This document shows positions 9,165 through 18,581 of a stretch of DNA of 64,000 nt, one piece after another. The DNA is from Hyphomicrobiales bacterium. GTDB lineage: Bacteria; Pseudomonadota; Alphaproteobacteria; Rhizobiales; Beijerinckiaceae. Where the stretch lies: positions 1 through 64,000 of the forward strand of contig JAIYCE010000037.1 of assembly GCA_027488155.1 (NCBI GenBank). Direction: 5' to 3'. The position numbers and the translations under genes are program-made. The notes below the pieces were generated by a model that was given only the letters and a program-made list of their open reading frames with translations, was not told where the DNA came from and did not search any database. Every line of letters starts with the position of its first letter. The stretch's first letter is position 1.

Positions 9165-11147
9165 TCAGAGATGCGCCATCGCTTCCTTCACCGCATGCTC
9201 GGCCGTGATGCCGAATTGTGCGTAGAGTTCTTTGTAAGGCGCGCTTGCACCGAACGAATTCATGCCGATGAACGCGCCTTTCGGCCCGATCACTTGATCC
9301 CAGCCCATGCGGATGCCCGCTTCGATGGCGATGTTCACGGCCGCATCGCCAATGATGGCGGCGCGTTCGCCATCCGACAAGGCAAGAAGACGTGTTAAGG
9401 ACGGCACCGAAACCACACGCGCAGCGATGCCCTTCTCGGCAAGCTGCGACTGCGCCGCCATGGCGATTTCCAATTCCGAGCCGGAAGCAAACAGCGAGAC
9501 CTGCGCCTTGCCTTGCGCGGGCGATGCTTCATACGCGCCCTTGGCGCAGAGATTGGTCTGCGAATTCGCCTTGCGGAACGGAGCGAGATTTTGCCGCGTC
9601 AGCGCGAGGATGCTTGGCCTGTTGGCATTTTCGAGCGCAAGCTGCCAGCATTCCGCCGTCTCCACTGGATCGGCCGGGCGAAACACATCGAGATTCGGAA
9701 TGGCCCGCAAAGCGGCGAGATGTTCGACCGGCTGATGCGTCGGCCCATCTTCGCCAAGGCCGATGGAATCGTGCGTCATCACGTAAACCACGCGCACGCC
9801 CATCAGCGCCGAAAGGCGAATGGCCGGGCGGCAATAATCGGTGAAGACCATGAAGGTCGCACCGGCGGGAATGACGCCGCCATGCAGTGCCATACCATTC
9901 ATGGCCGCAGCCATACCGTGCTCGCGAATACCATAGTGAATGTAGCGACCGCCATATTCGCCAGCCTTCAACACGGTCAGGTTTTTTGTCTTCGTGTTGT
10001 TCGACGGCGTCAAATCCGCTGAACCGAGGATCAATTCCGGCACAACGGCGGTGATGGTCTCAAGCGCAACTTCTGACGCTTTGCGCGTCGCAATCGCTTG
10101 CGGCTCGGCGACAAGTTTCACTTTCAGTGCATCAATCGCGGGCGCAAGCGCGTCTGGCAATTTGCCTGCCACACGGCGTTCGAACTCCGAGCGCTTTGCT
10201 GCTTCGAGATGAGCGAGATTGGCCTGCCAAGCCGTGCGCTTTTCAGCGGAGCGTTTGCCAATCGCACGCCACGCCGAAATCACTTCACCGGGAACGGCAA
10301 ACGCGTCAGCCAATAGGCCAAGCTTATCTTTCGCGGCTTTCAATTCATCGCCGCCGAGCGGCTCGCCATGCGCCTTCGATGTGCCAGCGCGGTTGGGCGC
10401 GCCATAGCCGATGATCGTCTTGCAGGCGATCAGCGTCGGGCGATTTGCCTTCTGCGCGGCTTCGATGGCGCTTGCAATCGCTTCGGGATCGTGACCGTCG
10501 ACGCGCGTCGTCGCCCATCCGGCCGCATCGAAACGCTTTAGCTGATCGACCGAATCTGCAATCGAGAGGGGGCCGTCGATGGATATGCCATTATCGTCCC
10601 ACAGCACGATGAGACGGTTCAATTGCAGGTGACCGGCAAGCGCGATCGATTCCTGCGAAATGCCTTCCATGAGATCGCCATCGGAGGCGAGCACATAGGT
10701 GAAATGATCGACAACGCTGTCGCCGAACTCCGCCGCCATGTGGCGCTCAGCAATCGCCATGCCCACCGCCGTGGCAAGCCCTTGTCCGAGCGGACCTGTT
10801 GTCGTTTCGACGCCTTGGGTATGACCATATTCGGGATGGCCCGGCGTCTTCGAGCCCCATTGGCGAAAGCGCTTCAATTCATCGAGCGTCATCTCCTCGA
10901 CGCCGATGAGGTGCAGGAGCGCATAAAGCAGCATCGAGCCATGACCTGCCGAAAGCACGAAGCGGTCGCGATCCGGCCAGCGCGGATCAGCAGGGTCGAA
11001 CTTCAAAAAACGCGAGAACAGAACGGTGGCGACATCGGCCGCCCCCATCGGGAGGCCAGGGTGGCCGGACTTGGCCTTCTCGACGCCATCCATGGCCAAA
11101 GCCCGGATTGCATTGGCCATTGAGACGTGATTTTCGCGCGTGGTCAT
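9165..11147 (-). CDS. tkt: Transketolase
   Basis: About 660 residues from the ATG at 11147 (a longer frame to 11204 has no family support). The thiamine-diphosphate motif runs from [12 protein letters not shown] to [10 protein letters not shown], with the pyrimidine-domain segment [14 protein letters not shown] and the [19 protein letters not shown] loop intact. It transfers two-carbon ketol units between sugar phosphates in the pentose phosphate and Calvin pathways. Placed 62 bases ahead of the gap stop-distal end of the cluster, it is probably the first gene of tkt-gap-pgk-fba. Transcription diverges from the DUF4164-zapA genes. Confidence 0.96.
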   Translation of the reverse strand: MTTRENHVSMANAIRALAMDGVEKAKSGHPGLPMGAADVATVLFSRFLKFDPADPRWPDRDRFVLSAGHGSMLLYALLHLIGVEEMTLDELKRFRQWGSKTPGHPEYGHTQGVETTTGPLGQGLATAVGMAIAERHMAAEFGDSVVDHFTYVLASDGDLMEGISQESIALAGHLQLNRLIVLWDDNGISIDGPLSIADSVDQLKRFDAAGWATTRVDGHDPEAIASAIEAAQKANRPTLIACKTIIGYGAPNRAGTSKAHGEPLGGDELKAAKDKLGLLADAFAVPGEVISAWRAIGKRSAEKRTAWQANLAHLEAAKRSEFERRVAGKLPDALAPAIDALKVKLVAEPQAIATRKASEVALETITAVVPELILGSADLTPSNNTKTKNLTVLKAGEYGGRYIHYGIREHGMAAAMNGMALHGGVIPAGATFMVFTDYCRPAIRLSALMGVRVVYVMTHDSIGLGEDGPTHQPVEHLAALRAIPNLDVFRPADPVETAECWQLALENANRPSILALTRQNLAPFRKANSQTNLCAKGAYEASPAQGKAQVSLFASGSELEIAMAAQSQLAEKGIAARVVSVPSLTRLLALSDGERAAIIGDAAVNIAIEAGIRMGWDQVIGPKGAFIGMNSFGASAPYKELYAQFGITAEHAVKEAMAHL

Positions 11148-11427
11148 GGGAGATTCCGGTTTGCTCAGGCGCCGGCTTGATAGCACCTCACCCCCCTCTG
11201 TCAATGCGCGGAAAACCCATGTCTTCTCCGCAAAAAGGCGGGAGTAGCGCTGCTAGATCGCCATGCGATGCCGAAAGGGCCGGTTTCCTGTGTGACAGAC
11301 CCGCGCGCCGATTGACGCTGTCTAGGGAGCGACCCTAAGATTCTGGTTGAAGATTCGCTCGTGTTTGCGCGTTTGAGCTTCGATTCCCGGTTTGGAATTG
11401 GAGCGGCGCCCCAGCAGGACTATTCCG

Positions 11428-11718
11428 ATGGGTCGGCCCTTATCCCCTGCTATCCGCCAATCGCTGATGCGCCTTCGCGCCGCTGTGGATGCTTTGGAAC
11501 AGTCCGAGGCACGCCGCCGCGAAAACCAGCGCCAGACCGGCCCGATCGAGACCGAACTGGCCCTAATGCAGGACGACCGGGCACGCCTCGCCACCGAACT
11601 CGATGCCGCGCTCGCGCGCTCGAACAGGGTGGAGAACTTGGCCGAAGACCTCACCCGCCGCGTCGATGTTGCCATGACCACGGTCCGGGCCGTGCTCGAA
11701 AAGAACGGTGCGGTCTGA
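11428..11718 (+). CDS. DUF4164 small coiled-coil protein
   Basis: A 96-residue protein from the ATG at 11428, which has an AGGA site seven bases upstream; an in-frame TTG at 11392 is possible but weaker. It is almost entirely alpha-helical and charged, with heptads through ALEQSEARRRENQ and DRARLATELDAAL. This is the DUF4164 family that precedes zapA in Hyphomicrobiales. Its stop codon overlaps the region of the zapA start (zapA ATG begins two bases later), so the two are co-translated. A role with ZapA at the division ring is plausible by context but not shown. Confidence 0.8.
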   Translation: MGRPLSPAIRQSLMRLRAAVDALEQSEARRRENQRQTGPIETELALMQDDRARLATELDAALARSNRVENLAEDLTRRVDVAMTTVRAVLEKNGAV

Positions 11719-11719
11719 G

Positions 11720-12067
11720 ATGGCGCAGGTGACCGTAACCATCGCTGGCAAGATCTTCCGCATCGCATGCGACGATGGGCAAGAGCCTCACCTCGAAAGC
11801 CTCGCCCATGAACTCGATGGCCGCATTGCGGATATGCGTAAGGCGTTTGGGGAAATCGGTGACAACCGGCTGACCGTGATGGCGGCGATCTCCTTCCTCG
11901 ACGAGCGCGAGGATGTGAAGGTCCGCGTCACGGAGCTTGAGGCAGAACTCGCCGACCTCCGCGCCCGCACCGACCGGATCGACGCCATGGTCGCCGATGG
12001 CGAGGATGAGATCGCCAAAGCGCTCAACGATGTCGCCGAGAAGCTGGAAATGCTGGCGCGGGGCTGA
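11720..12067 (+). CDS. zapA: Cell division protein ZapA
   Basis: A 115-residue ZapA-family protein. The N-terminal globular part begins MAQVTVTIAGKIFRIAC and runs through EPHLESLAHELDGRIADMR, followed by a C-terminal coiled coil (about residues 60-113) that mediates tetramer formation. ZapA bundles FtsZ filaments at the Z-ring in the cytoplasm. The ATG at 11720 is preferred over a GTG at 11708 because the protein then starts like other ZapA proteins. It follows DUF4164 directly and precedes a probable 6S RNA, an arrangement known from many proteobacteria. Confidence 0.93.
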   Translation: MAQVTVTIAGKIFRIACDDGQEPHLESLAHELDGRIADMRKAFGEIGDNRLTVMAAISFLDEREDVKVRVTELEAELADLRARTDRIDAMVADGEDEIAKALNDVAEKLEMLARG

Positions 12068-12134
12068 TCTGCGTCAAAATTTCATCCCTGCCTCTGGCAT
12101 TCGGGCGATGGCACGCCTAGAGTCGTCGGGCGGG

Positions 12135-12295
12135 GCTGCGCGGTGCGTGAGGACTTCTAATCCCCGGGGCCTTATCGATCCTTGAGGGAGCTGTCCCTGG
12201 CCTTGCCCGTGGGCTCGGCCAAAACGGCGCCCACCTACTTTGTAGGTTCCCGGGATCGAACACCCCACGGCCGAGGTGGCTCCGCACTTCCCTTC
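12135..12295 (+). ncRNA. ssrS: Probable 6S RNA (ssrS)
   Basis: The spacer after zapA folds as a rod. GTGCG (12143-12147) can pair with CGCAC (12283-12287); ATCCCCGGGGCC (12160-12171) pairs with GGTTCCCGGGAT (12245-12256) with one mismatch; and GTGGGC pairs with GCCCAC in the apical arm. Between lie unpaired stretches suited to the central bubble that mimics an open promoter and binds RNA polymerase. Location directly downstream of zapA is the known site of ssrS in alpha- and gammaproteobacteria. Exact ends are estimates; the identification is structural and syntenic, not from a covariance search. Confidence 0.65.
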
Positions 12296-12309
12296 ACTGG
12301 TACTCCGTT

Positions 12310-13107
12310 TTGCCTTCCCTCCTCTCAGATCCAAGTTTTTGGCTCTTCGCCGCACCCGCCGTGTTGCTGATGGGGTTGGCCAAAGGCGGGTTTTCAGGCC
12401 TCGGCCTGATCTCCATTCCACTTCTATGCCTTGTGATGCCGCCGGTGCAGGCTGCAGCCGTGATGCTGCCGATCCTGATCGTGCAGGATGCGGTCTCCGT
12501 TTGGGCCTATCGCAAGAGTTTCGACCGCCGAAACCTGATGCTGCTTCTGCCCGGTAGTGTCGTTGGGATCGGGCTTGGCTGGTACTTCGCCGCGCGCCTT
12601 TCGGATGCGATGGTCCTTTTGGTGGTCGGCCTTGTTGCTGTTGGTTTCGTGCTGATCAACTGGCGGCGCAAGGCCGTGCTGCAAGCCGCTGCTCAACTGA
12701 AACCGAGCGCGCCGCTCGGCTTCTTCTGGGGCAGCGTTGCCGGCCTCACAAGCTTCGTCGCACATGCAGGCGGGCCACCTTTTCAGGTCTATGTTCTACC
12801 GCAACGCTTGCCGCCGCAGCGTTATGCCGGCACGAATACGATGTTTTTTGCCGTCACCAATCTGGTGAAGGTCGGCCCCTACGCCGCGCTCGGTCAATTC
12901 TCGAGCGGCAATCTGGCCGTTTCTGGCGCCCTCTTTCCCATCGCCATAGCCGCGACCTTTGCAGGCGTATGGCTCGTACGCCGGATCGATGCCAGCCGCT
13001 TTTATACGATTGTGTACGCACTGACCTTCACAGTCGGGTTGAAACTGATCTGGGACGGCGCGTTTCGCCTTGCCGGCGAGTTGGCGCTCCTACAGGTGCC
13101 GGTTTAG
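12310..13107 (+). CDS. TauE/SafE-family sulfite/anion exporter permease
   Basis: A 265-residue polytopic membrane protein with about eight helices. The N-terminal LLMGLAKGGFSGLGLISIPLL carries the glycine-rich TauE/SafE motif, and the second half repeats it around AGLTSFVAHAGGPPFQVY. Family members export sulfite, sulfoacetate or related small anions across the inner membrane. The start is a TTG at 12310, since no in-frame ATG leaves the first helix intact; it lies close behind the probable 6S RNA. The slot after zapA-ssrS is often held by a 5-formyltetrahydrofolate cyclo-ligase gene in other bacteria. Confidence 0.85.
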   Translation: MPSLLSDPSFWLFAAPAVLLMGLAKGGFSGLGLISIPLLCLVMPPVQAAAVMLPILIVQDAVSVWAYRKSFDRRNLMLLLPGSVVGIGLGWYFAARLSDAMVLLVVGLVAVGFVLINWRRKAVLQAAAQLKPSAPLGFFWGSVAGLTSFVAHAGGPPFQVYVLPQRLPPQRYAGTNTMFFAVTNLVKVGPYAALGQFSSGNLAVSGALFPIAIAATFAGVWLVRRIDASRFYTIVYALTFTVGLKLIWDGAFRLAGELALLQVPV

Positions 13108-13131
13108 CATCGGCTCAATTGGAGGACTGCC

Positions 13132-14760
13132 ATGGCGACGAGCCCATACGCATGCGATCTCGACAAGAACCCAGCCAATTACCAACCGCTGACGCCGCTC
13201 TCGTTTCTCGAGCGTGCTGCGCTTGTGTATCCTGACCATGTCGCGATCATTCACGGACCCTTGCGCCGCACCTATCGCGATTTCTTTGCGCGCTCGAAGA
13301 AATTGGCATCAGCACTCGCGAAACACGGCATCGGCAAGGGTGACACCGTTGCCGTCATGCTTGCCAACACGCCGGCCATGCTCGAATGCCATTACGGCGT
13401 ACCGATGACAGGTGCCGTCCTCAACACACTCAACACGCGGCTCGATGCCGGGATTATCGCCTTTTCGCTCGATCATGGCGAAGCGAAAGTGCTGATCACC
13501 GACCGGGAATTCGCCAAGACGATCAAACCCGCGCTAGCGCAATCCAAAACCAAGCCGCTCATCATCGATTATGACGATCCTGAGTTTTCCGGCGAGGGCG
13601 AGCGCCTCGGTGCGATGGAGTATGAGGATTTCATCGCCAGTGGCAGTGAAGATTACGAGCGCGCCGCACCGGACGATGAATGGGACGCCATCGCGCTGAA
13701 TTATACGTCAGGCACGACCGGCAATCCGAAAGGCGTCGTCTATCATCACCGCGGTGCCTATCTGCTGGCGCAAGGCAATGTCATCACTTGCAACATGACG
13801 AAACACCCGGTGTATCTCTGGACGCTGCCGATGTTTCATTGCAATGGCTGGTGCTTCCCATGGTCGATCTCGGTCCTTGCAGGCACGCATGTCTGCTTGC
13901 GAAAAGTACGCGCGAACGCGATTTTCGACGCGATTGCTGAATACAAAGTCACCCATCTTTGCGGCGCGCCGATCGTGATGTCGACTCTGCTCAACGCACC
14001 CCTCGCCGAAAAGCGTCCGCTCCCTCACGTCGTGGAATTTTTCACCGCAGCAGCCCCGCCGCCAGAAGCGGTCCTTGCCGGCATGAAGGATGCGGGATTC
14101 AACGTCACCCACATCTATGGGCTGACGGAAACCTACGGGCCGTCTGTCGTGAACGATTGGAAGGATGAATGGAACGTGCTTCCTTCCGCAGAGCAGGCAT
14201 CGAAGAAAGCGCGCCAAGGCGTGCGCTATCTTGCTCTCGAAGCGCTCGACGTCAAAAATCCCCAGACGATGGAAAGCGTGCCTGCCGATGGCGAAACGCT
14301 GGGTGAAGTGATGATGCGCGGCAATGTCGTGATGAAGGGCTATTTGAAAAACCGCAAAGCCTCGAACGAAGCCTTTGCGGGCGGATGGTTCCATTCGGGC
14401 GATCTTGGCGTGAAATATCCCGACGGCTACATTCAACTGAAGGATCGCTCGAAAGATATCATCATCTCGGGTGGCGAAAACATTTCATCGATCGAGGTCG
14501 AAGACGCGCTGTTCAAGCACCCGGCCGTGCAGGCCGCCGCTGTCGTCGCCAAGCCTGATGAGAAATGGGGCGAGACGCCCTGCGCCTTCATCGAATTGAA
14601 ACCGGAAGCGAACGCCACGGCTGATGAATTGATCGCGTGGTGCCGTCAGCATCTCGCGGCCTATAAATGCCCGCGCCACATCGTGTTCACGGAATTGCCG
14701 AAGACATCGACCGGCAAGATTCAGAAATTCCGGCTGCGTGAAATGGCGAAACAAGCGTGA
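13132..14760 (+). CDS. AMP-dependent acyl-CoA ligase (medium/short-chain type)
   Basis: A 542-residue adenylate-forming enzyme. The ATP-binding P-loop YTSGTTGNPKG is at residues 191-201; later motifs are HIYGLTETYGP, the SGDLGVKYPDGYI aspartate loop, DRSKDIIISGGENIS and the C-terminal catalytic lysine in TSTGKIQKF. It activates a carboxylic acid as acyl-AMP and transfers it to CoA. The overall wording matches the acyl-CoA synthetase group that includes DmdB-like and plant AAE-like enzymes, so short to medium acyl chains are likely. A GGAGGACT ribosome site precedes the ATG. One of three ligases of this superfamily in the window. Confidence 0.9.
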   Translation: MATSPYACDLDKNPANYQPLTPLSFLERAALVYPDHVAIIHGPLRRTYRDFFARSKKLASALAKHGIGKGDTVAVMLANTPAMLECHYGVPMTGAVLNTLNTRLDAGIIAFSLDHGEAKVLITDREFAKTIKPALAQSKTKPLIIDYDDPEFSGEGERLGAMEYEDFIASGSEDYERAAPDDEWDAIALNYTSGTTGNPKGVVYHHRGAYLLAQGNVITCNMTKHPVYLWTLPMFHCNGWCFPWSISVLAGTHVCLRKVRANAIFDAIAEYKVTHLCGAPIVMSTLLNAPLAEKRPLPHVVEFFTAAAPPPEAVLAGMKDAGFNVTHIYGLTETYGPSVVNDWKDEWNVLPSAEQASKKARQGVRYLALEALDVKNPQTMESVPADGETLGEVMMRGNVVMKGYLKNRKASNEAFAGGWFHSGDLGVKYPDGYIQLKDRSKDIIISGGENISSIEVEDALFKHPAVQAAAVVAKPDEKWGETPCAFIELKPEANATADELIAWCRQHLAAYKCPRHIVFTELPKTSTGKIQKFRLREMAKQA

Positions 14761-14788
14761 GCGTCATCACACGATGAAGGCAGTGCGG

Positions 14789-15493
14789 TTAAGTTGACCG
14801 CATCAGCCATTTCGCCAGCGCGGCATTGACATGTACCGGCGCCTCAAGCGTGGCGAGATGGCCTGTGTCCGGCACGACGGCAAGCGTTGCGCCCGGGACG
14901 GCATCGGCCATCTCCCGCGCCATTTCGACCGGCGTTATGGCATCCTGCTCACCGACAAGCACCAGCGTTGGGCAAGCGATGGCCGCCAGAAGCGGCCGCG
15001 AATCCGGCCGTGCTATGATCGCTTCCTGTTGGCGGCAGAAGGCGTCGACACCGGTCTCGTTCATCATGGCGAGCACGATGGATTCAAGCGCCTTGTCGAC
15101 GAACCGGTCAGGATGGACCAAGCGCGGCCATAGAGCCTGATGAACCTCTTGGAAATGGCCGGATCGCGCGCGCTCCATCAAGACGCGGCGGCGGGCGGTG
15201 GCCTCTTCGGGATCGGGACGCGCCGACGTATCGAGCAGGGCCAAGCGCGTGACCCGCTCCGGTGCCATGCGCTGCATTGCAAGCGCAACATAACCACCCA
15301 TCGACAGGCCGCCTAAGGCAAAGCGCGGCGGCGCGACGGACAGAGCCCGTGCTGCCATCCCCTCGATCGTATCGTCCTGTGTTTGATCGACAATATGGAC
15401 AACGCGCTCCGTCACAAACACCTCAATCTGAGGCTGGAACAACGCGGCTGTACAATTGAGCCCGGGAACCAAAACAAGTGGCTCAGCAATCAT
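14789..15493 (-). CDS. Alpha/beta-hydrolase fold protein
   Basis: About 234 residues from the ATG at 15493; an open frame extends upstream but has no family resemblance. The nucleophile elbow is GGLSMGGYVA (Ser in GxSxG, near residue 84), the acid is expected around LVGEQDAITP, and the catalytic His in PDTGHLATLEAP. It is a small esterase or hydrolase related to the 3-oxoadipate enol-lactonase/MhpC group. It converges on the acyl-CoA ligase gene and diverges from rhlE. Substrate is unknown. Confidence 0.85.
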   Translation of the reverse strand: MIAEPLVLVPGLNCTAALFQPQIEVFVTERVVHIVDQTQDDTIEGMAARALSVAPPRFALGGLSMGGYVALAMQRMAPERVTRLALLDTSARPDPEEATARRRVLMERARSGHFQEVHQALWPRLVHPDRFVDKALESIVLAMMNETGVDAFCRQQEAIIARPDSRPLLAAIACPTLVLVGEQDAITPVEMAREMADAVPGATLAVVPDTGHLATLEAPVHVNAALAKWLMRST

Positions 15494-15668
15494 GATAACC
15501 CTCGAAGTCAGGCTGGACCGACCCTTGATCGTTGACTTAGCACGGATTCTTTCTATTGTGCGCCGCGTCGGGGGCAAAATTCCGACCGGACGGCATTCCG
15601 TCCCCTGCCCCTCCATCCCGGGATGAGCATTGCCTCTCCCCCTCGCCCCGAAGGGGCCGTTAGACAAG

Positions 15669-17198
15669 ATGAGCTTTTCAGACCTCGGCCTGAGCCAAAA
15701 AGTCCTCGATGCCGTGACCGCAACTGGTTACACAGAGCCCACTCCCATTCAGGCCCAAGCAATTCCCGAAATTCTCGCCCGCCGCGACGTGCTCGGTATC
15801 GCACAAACCGGAACAGGCAAGACCGCCGCCTTCACCCTGCCGATGATGACGCTGCTGGAACAGGGCCGCGCACGGGCGCGTATGCCGCGCACGCTCATCC
15901 TCGAACCAACCCGCGAACTGGCGGCGCAAGTCGAGGAAAGCTTCAACAAATACAGTGTCGGCCAAAGGCTCGACGTGGCGCTTTTGATCGGAGGCGTATC
16001 GTTCGGCGATCAGGACATTAAGATCACGCGCGGCGTTGACGTGCTGATTGCAACACCGGGCCGCCTACTCGACCATTTCGAGCGCGGTAAATTACTACTC
16101 ACCGGCATTGAAATTCTCGTCATCGACGAAGCCGACCGTATGCTCGACATGGGTTTCATTCCCGACATTGAGCGCATCTGCAAATTGGTGCCTTTCACGC
16201 GCCAGACGCTGTTCTTCTCGGCCACTATGCCGCCGGAAATCCAACGTCTGACCGAAACCTTCCTGCACAATCCCGTTCGAATCGAAGTGGCGCGGCAATC
16301 GACGACGGCATCGACCATCACGCAGCGTCTCGTCGCGTCGCACGGCCAAGCGAGCGCCAAGCGGGAAACCTTGCGCCGTCTCATCCGCGACGCAGAAGAG
16401 TTGAAGAACGGTATCATCTTCTGCAATCGCAAAAGCGATGTGCACATCGTCTACAAATCGTTGAGCAAGCACGGCTTCAACGTAGCAGCCCTGCATGGCG
16501 ACATGGACCAGCGCTCACGCATGGCTGCGCTCGAAGCCTTCCGCAATGGCACGACGCAATTGCTCGTTGCCTCGGACGTGGCTGCGCGCGGGCTCGACAT
16601 TCCTGAAGTCAGTCATGTCTTCAACTATGATGCACCTCATCACGCTGAGGATTACGTGCATCGTATCGGACGCACAGGCCGCGCGGGCCGTAAAGGAACA
16701 GCCTACACAATCGTGTCCGACTCCGATGCAAAAGTGTTGGGCGCCATTGAATTACTGATTAAATCGAAGATCGAGTTCGACGGACCCGATCTCGCCAATC
16801 TGCCGCCCGACGAAGGCGAGCGCCGCACCGAACGTGGCCGAGGACGTGAACGCGGCGAACGCGGCGAGCGGTCCAGCCGGGCTCGGCGCGAACCGCGCCG
16901 TGCACGCGAGCCTGAAAATGTTGCGGAGACAGACGATCAGCCCGACGAGCATGTTGCGCGCGAAACACCGCGCGCAGAATGGCCGGAGCGTCAAGAGCGT
17001 ACAGAACGCGCGCCTCGCGAGGAACGCCGCGAACGTCCACGCCGTGATGAGCGCCGTCCGCGCGATCGCGACGATGACGGCCCGACACCGAAAGGTCTCG
17101 GCGAGCACGTCCCAAGCTTCATGCTGCGTTCGGTGAAATTGCCGCCGAAATCGCCTGAACCAGAAGAAGCCGAAACGGCGCATGAAACAGAAGACTGA
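15669..17198 (+). CDS. rhlE: DEAD-box RNA helicase, RhlE type
   Basis: A 509-residue helicase from the ATG at 15669 (MSFSDLGLSQKVLD fits the Q-motif start; in-frame upstream TTG codons do not). Motifs in order: Q motif TEPTPIQAQAIP, Walker A AQTGTGKTAAF, PTRELAAQ, TPGRLLD, DEAD box as IDEADRMLDMG, SAT, and the C-terminal domain ending HRIGRTGRAGR. A long tail of about 130 residues is very rich in Arg and Glu and probably binds RNA, as in other RhlE proteins. It unwinds structured RNA during ribosome assembly or decay, often important in the cold. A terminator follows. Confidence 0.95.
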   Translation: MSFSDLGLSQKVLDAVTATGYTEPTPIQAQAIPEILARRDVLGIAQTGTGKTAAFTLPMMTLLEQGRARARMPRTLILEPTRELAAQVEESFNKYSVGQRLDVALLIGGVSFGDQDIKITRGVDVLIATPGRLLDHFERGKLLLTGIEILVIDEADRMLDMGFIPDIERICKLVPFTRQTLFFSATMPPEIQRLTETFLHNPVRIEVARQSTTASTITQRLVASHGQASAKRETLRRLIRDAEELKNGIIFCNRKSDVHIVYKSLSKHGFNVAALHGDMDQRSRMAALEAFRNGTTQLLVASDVAARGLDIPEVSHVFNYDAPHHAEDYVHRIGRTGRAGRKGTAYTIVSDSDAKVLGAIELLIKSKIEFDGPDLANLPPDEGERRTERGRGRERGERGERSSRARREPRRAREPENVAETDDQPDEHVARETPRAEWPERQERTERAPREERRERPRRDERRPRDRDDDGPTPKGLGEHVPSFMLRSVKLPPKSPEPEEAETAHETED

Positions 17199-17203
17199 AA
17201 TCA

Positions 17204-17226
17204 AGCGGGCAACGGCCCGCTTTTTT
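17204..17226 (+). terminator. Rho-independent terminator after rhlE
   Basis: Stem AGCGGGC (17204-17210) and GCCCGCT (17215-17221) with a four-base AACG loop, followed by TTTTTT. It begins six bases after the rhlE stop codon. Confidence 0.9.
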
Positions 17227-17341
17227 CATACCTGTTTTTGATCATGGCAAGCCCGGCGCGGTCATCATGTGGACGCACTGACACGGACTACGCTTGCGCA
17301 CCTCGCGATGGCGAGATTCATTGCGACTTGTTCGTCGCATC

Positions 17342-17375
17342 AAAAACAAAAAGCGGAGCGTAGAGCCCCGCTTTT
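17342..17375 (-). terminator. Rho-independent terminator (distal) of the minus-strand DUF465 gene
   Basis: Read on the minus strand, a stem AAAGCGG..GC / GC..CCGCTTT with one mismatch is followed by TTTTTGTTTTTG. It lies 39-72 bases after the stop of the DUF465 gene, behind the palindrome at 17384-17407, and could stop read-through. Confidence 0.7.
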
Positions 17376-17383
17376 GAAATGCA

Positions 17384-17407
17384 AAAGGCCGGTACGTACC
17401 GGCCTTT
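17384..17407. terminator. Perfect 24-bp palindrome, probable bidirectional terminator
   Basis: AAAGGCCGGTAC is followed at once by its exact reverse complement, giving a 12-pair inverted repeat with no spacer. On the minus strand it is flanked by TTTTGC and lies seven bases after the DUF465 stop codon. Terminator is the simplest reading, though a loop-less palindrome is also what a dimeric DNA-binding protein would want. Confidence 0.6.
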
Positions 17408-17413
17408 ATCGTT

Positions 17414-17602
17414 TCAGTGCAAAACTGGTTTGCTGCTTTTTTGACGAAGACGCTCGATCTCTTCTTTGAGCATCAATTTTTTTCGTTTCATCGTAACGAC
17501 TTTCAAATCGTCACCGCTGGGCCGTAGCATTTCTAGCTGAATTTCACGCTCTAGAGCTTCATGACGTTTTTCGAGTTCTGCCAAATGGGCCTGTATCGCC
17601 AT
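17414..17602 (-). CDS. YdcH-family (DUF465) small protein
   Basis: A 62-residue, highly charged helical hairpin protein of the DUF465/YdcH family: an N-terminal helix with HLAELEKRHEALEREI and a second with MKRKKLMLKEEIERLR. The family is widespread in proteobacteria, is very short, and has no settled function; it forms antiparallel coiled coils. The gene is followed by two hairpins. It points away from a second DUF465 gene 178 bases off, so the two look like a diverged duplicate pair around a shared promoter region. Confidence 0.85.
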   Translation of the reverse strand: MAIQAHLAELEKRHEALEREIQLEMLRPSGDDLKVVTMKRKKLMLKEEIERLRQKSSKPVLH

Positions 17603-17780
17603 GGTTAGTTCTCCTTGTGAGACTTCAAGTCTGCCACAACCGCAGATAAAAGCGAGGCGTCATTTTGCCTAAAAAAGTTCATAAAACCTGACCTGATTTT
17701 CGACATATTTCATAGTTGCGAGATGCGCCGTAGAGAGCCATACTCTCAAAGCTCGCATTTGCCGGGATGAGCCACCGGAC

Positions 17781-17999
17781 ATGAATGATTTGTCCTACGA
17801 TCCACAGACGCAGGAATTGATTACTGAACTTGGTCGCCTCAAGACCGAGCATGGCGATCTTAACGATGCCATCGATGCTCTTCTCGCTCTGCCGGCGGTC
17901 GATCAATTGCAGATCCAGCGCCTGAAGCGCCGCAAACTCATCCTCAAGGACCGGATCTCAGACATTGAGGACCAGTTGACGCCTGACATCATTGCCTGA
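17781..17999 (+). CDS. YdcH-family (DUF465) small protein, second copy
   Basis: A 72-residue DUF465 protein. The C-terminal helix [24 protein letters not shown] matches the family and the K-K-L-x-L-K signature of the neighbour at 17414-17602, while the N-terminal helix ([19 protein letters not shown]) has diverged. It is 71 bases upstream of purE on the same strand and could be transcribed with purEK. No biochemical function is known for the family. Confidence 0.85.
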   Translation: MNDLSYDPQTQELITELGRLKTEHGDLNDAIDALLALPAVDQLQIQRLKRRKLILKDRISDIEDQLTPDIIA

Positions 18000-18070
18000 T
18001 CGCGATCCCCCAACTTGCCATCACACCGCCCCTGCTCTATTCCCGCCCCTTTCCGCGAAATGGCCGGATC

Positions 18071-18580
18071 ATGAGCGCCAAGCCTGGTGTCACTAACAAA
18101 CCTGTGGCGATTATCATGGGGAGCCAGTCGGACTGGGCGACAATGCGCCATGCCGCCGAAACCCTCGAGGCGCTCGGGGTCGGCCATGATTGTCGGATCG
18201 TCTCAGCACATCGGACGCCGGACCGCCTTGTGGCCTTTGCTAAAGGGGCCAAGGCCAATGGCTTCAAAGTCGTGATCGCGGGAGCCGGCGGCGCCGCTCA
18301 CCTCCCCGGCATGGCCGCTGCGATGACAGCGCTTCCGGTTTTTGGCGTCCCGGTCGAGTCCAAAGCCCTGTCCGGGCAGGACAGCCTCCTCTCAATCGTC
18401 CAGATGCCGGGCGGCATCCCGGTTGGCACCCTTGCGATTGGTAAGGCTGGAGCCATTAATGCGGCTCTTCTCGCCGCCGCGGTCCTTGCCTTGAGCGACA
18501 ATGCCCTCGCTGAGCGCCTTGACGCTTGGCGCGCTCAGCAAACGGCCTCCGTGGCTGAACGCCCGTCTGACGAGGGCTGA
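18071..18580 (+). CDS. purE: N5-carboxyaminoimidazole ribonucleotide mutase
   Basis: A 169-residue class I PurE. The substrate-binding motif [10 protein letters not shown] is at residues 16-25, the catalytic histidine region reads SAHRTPDRL, and [14 protein letters not shown] and [22 protein letters not shown] follow as in all PurE proteins. It moves the carboxylate of N5-CAIR to C4, giving CAIR in de novo purine synthesis. Its stop codon (TGA, 18578-18580) is immediately followed by the purK ATG at 18582, a conserved purEK operon. Confidence 0.97.
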   Translation: MSAKPGVTNKPVAIIMGSQSDWATMRHAAETLEALGVGHDCRIVSAHRTPDRLVAFAKGAKANGFKVVIAGAGGAAHLPGMAAAMTALPVFGVPVESKALSGQDSLLSIVQMPGGIPVGTLAIGKAGAINAALLAAAVLALSDNALAERLDAWRAQQTASVAERPSDEG

Positions 18581-18581
18581 G

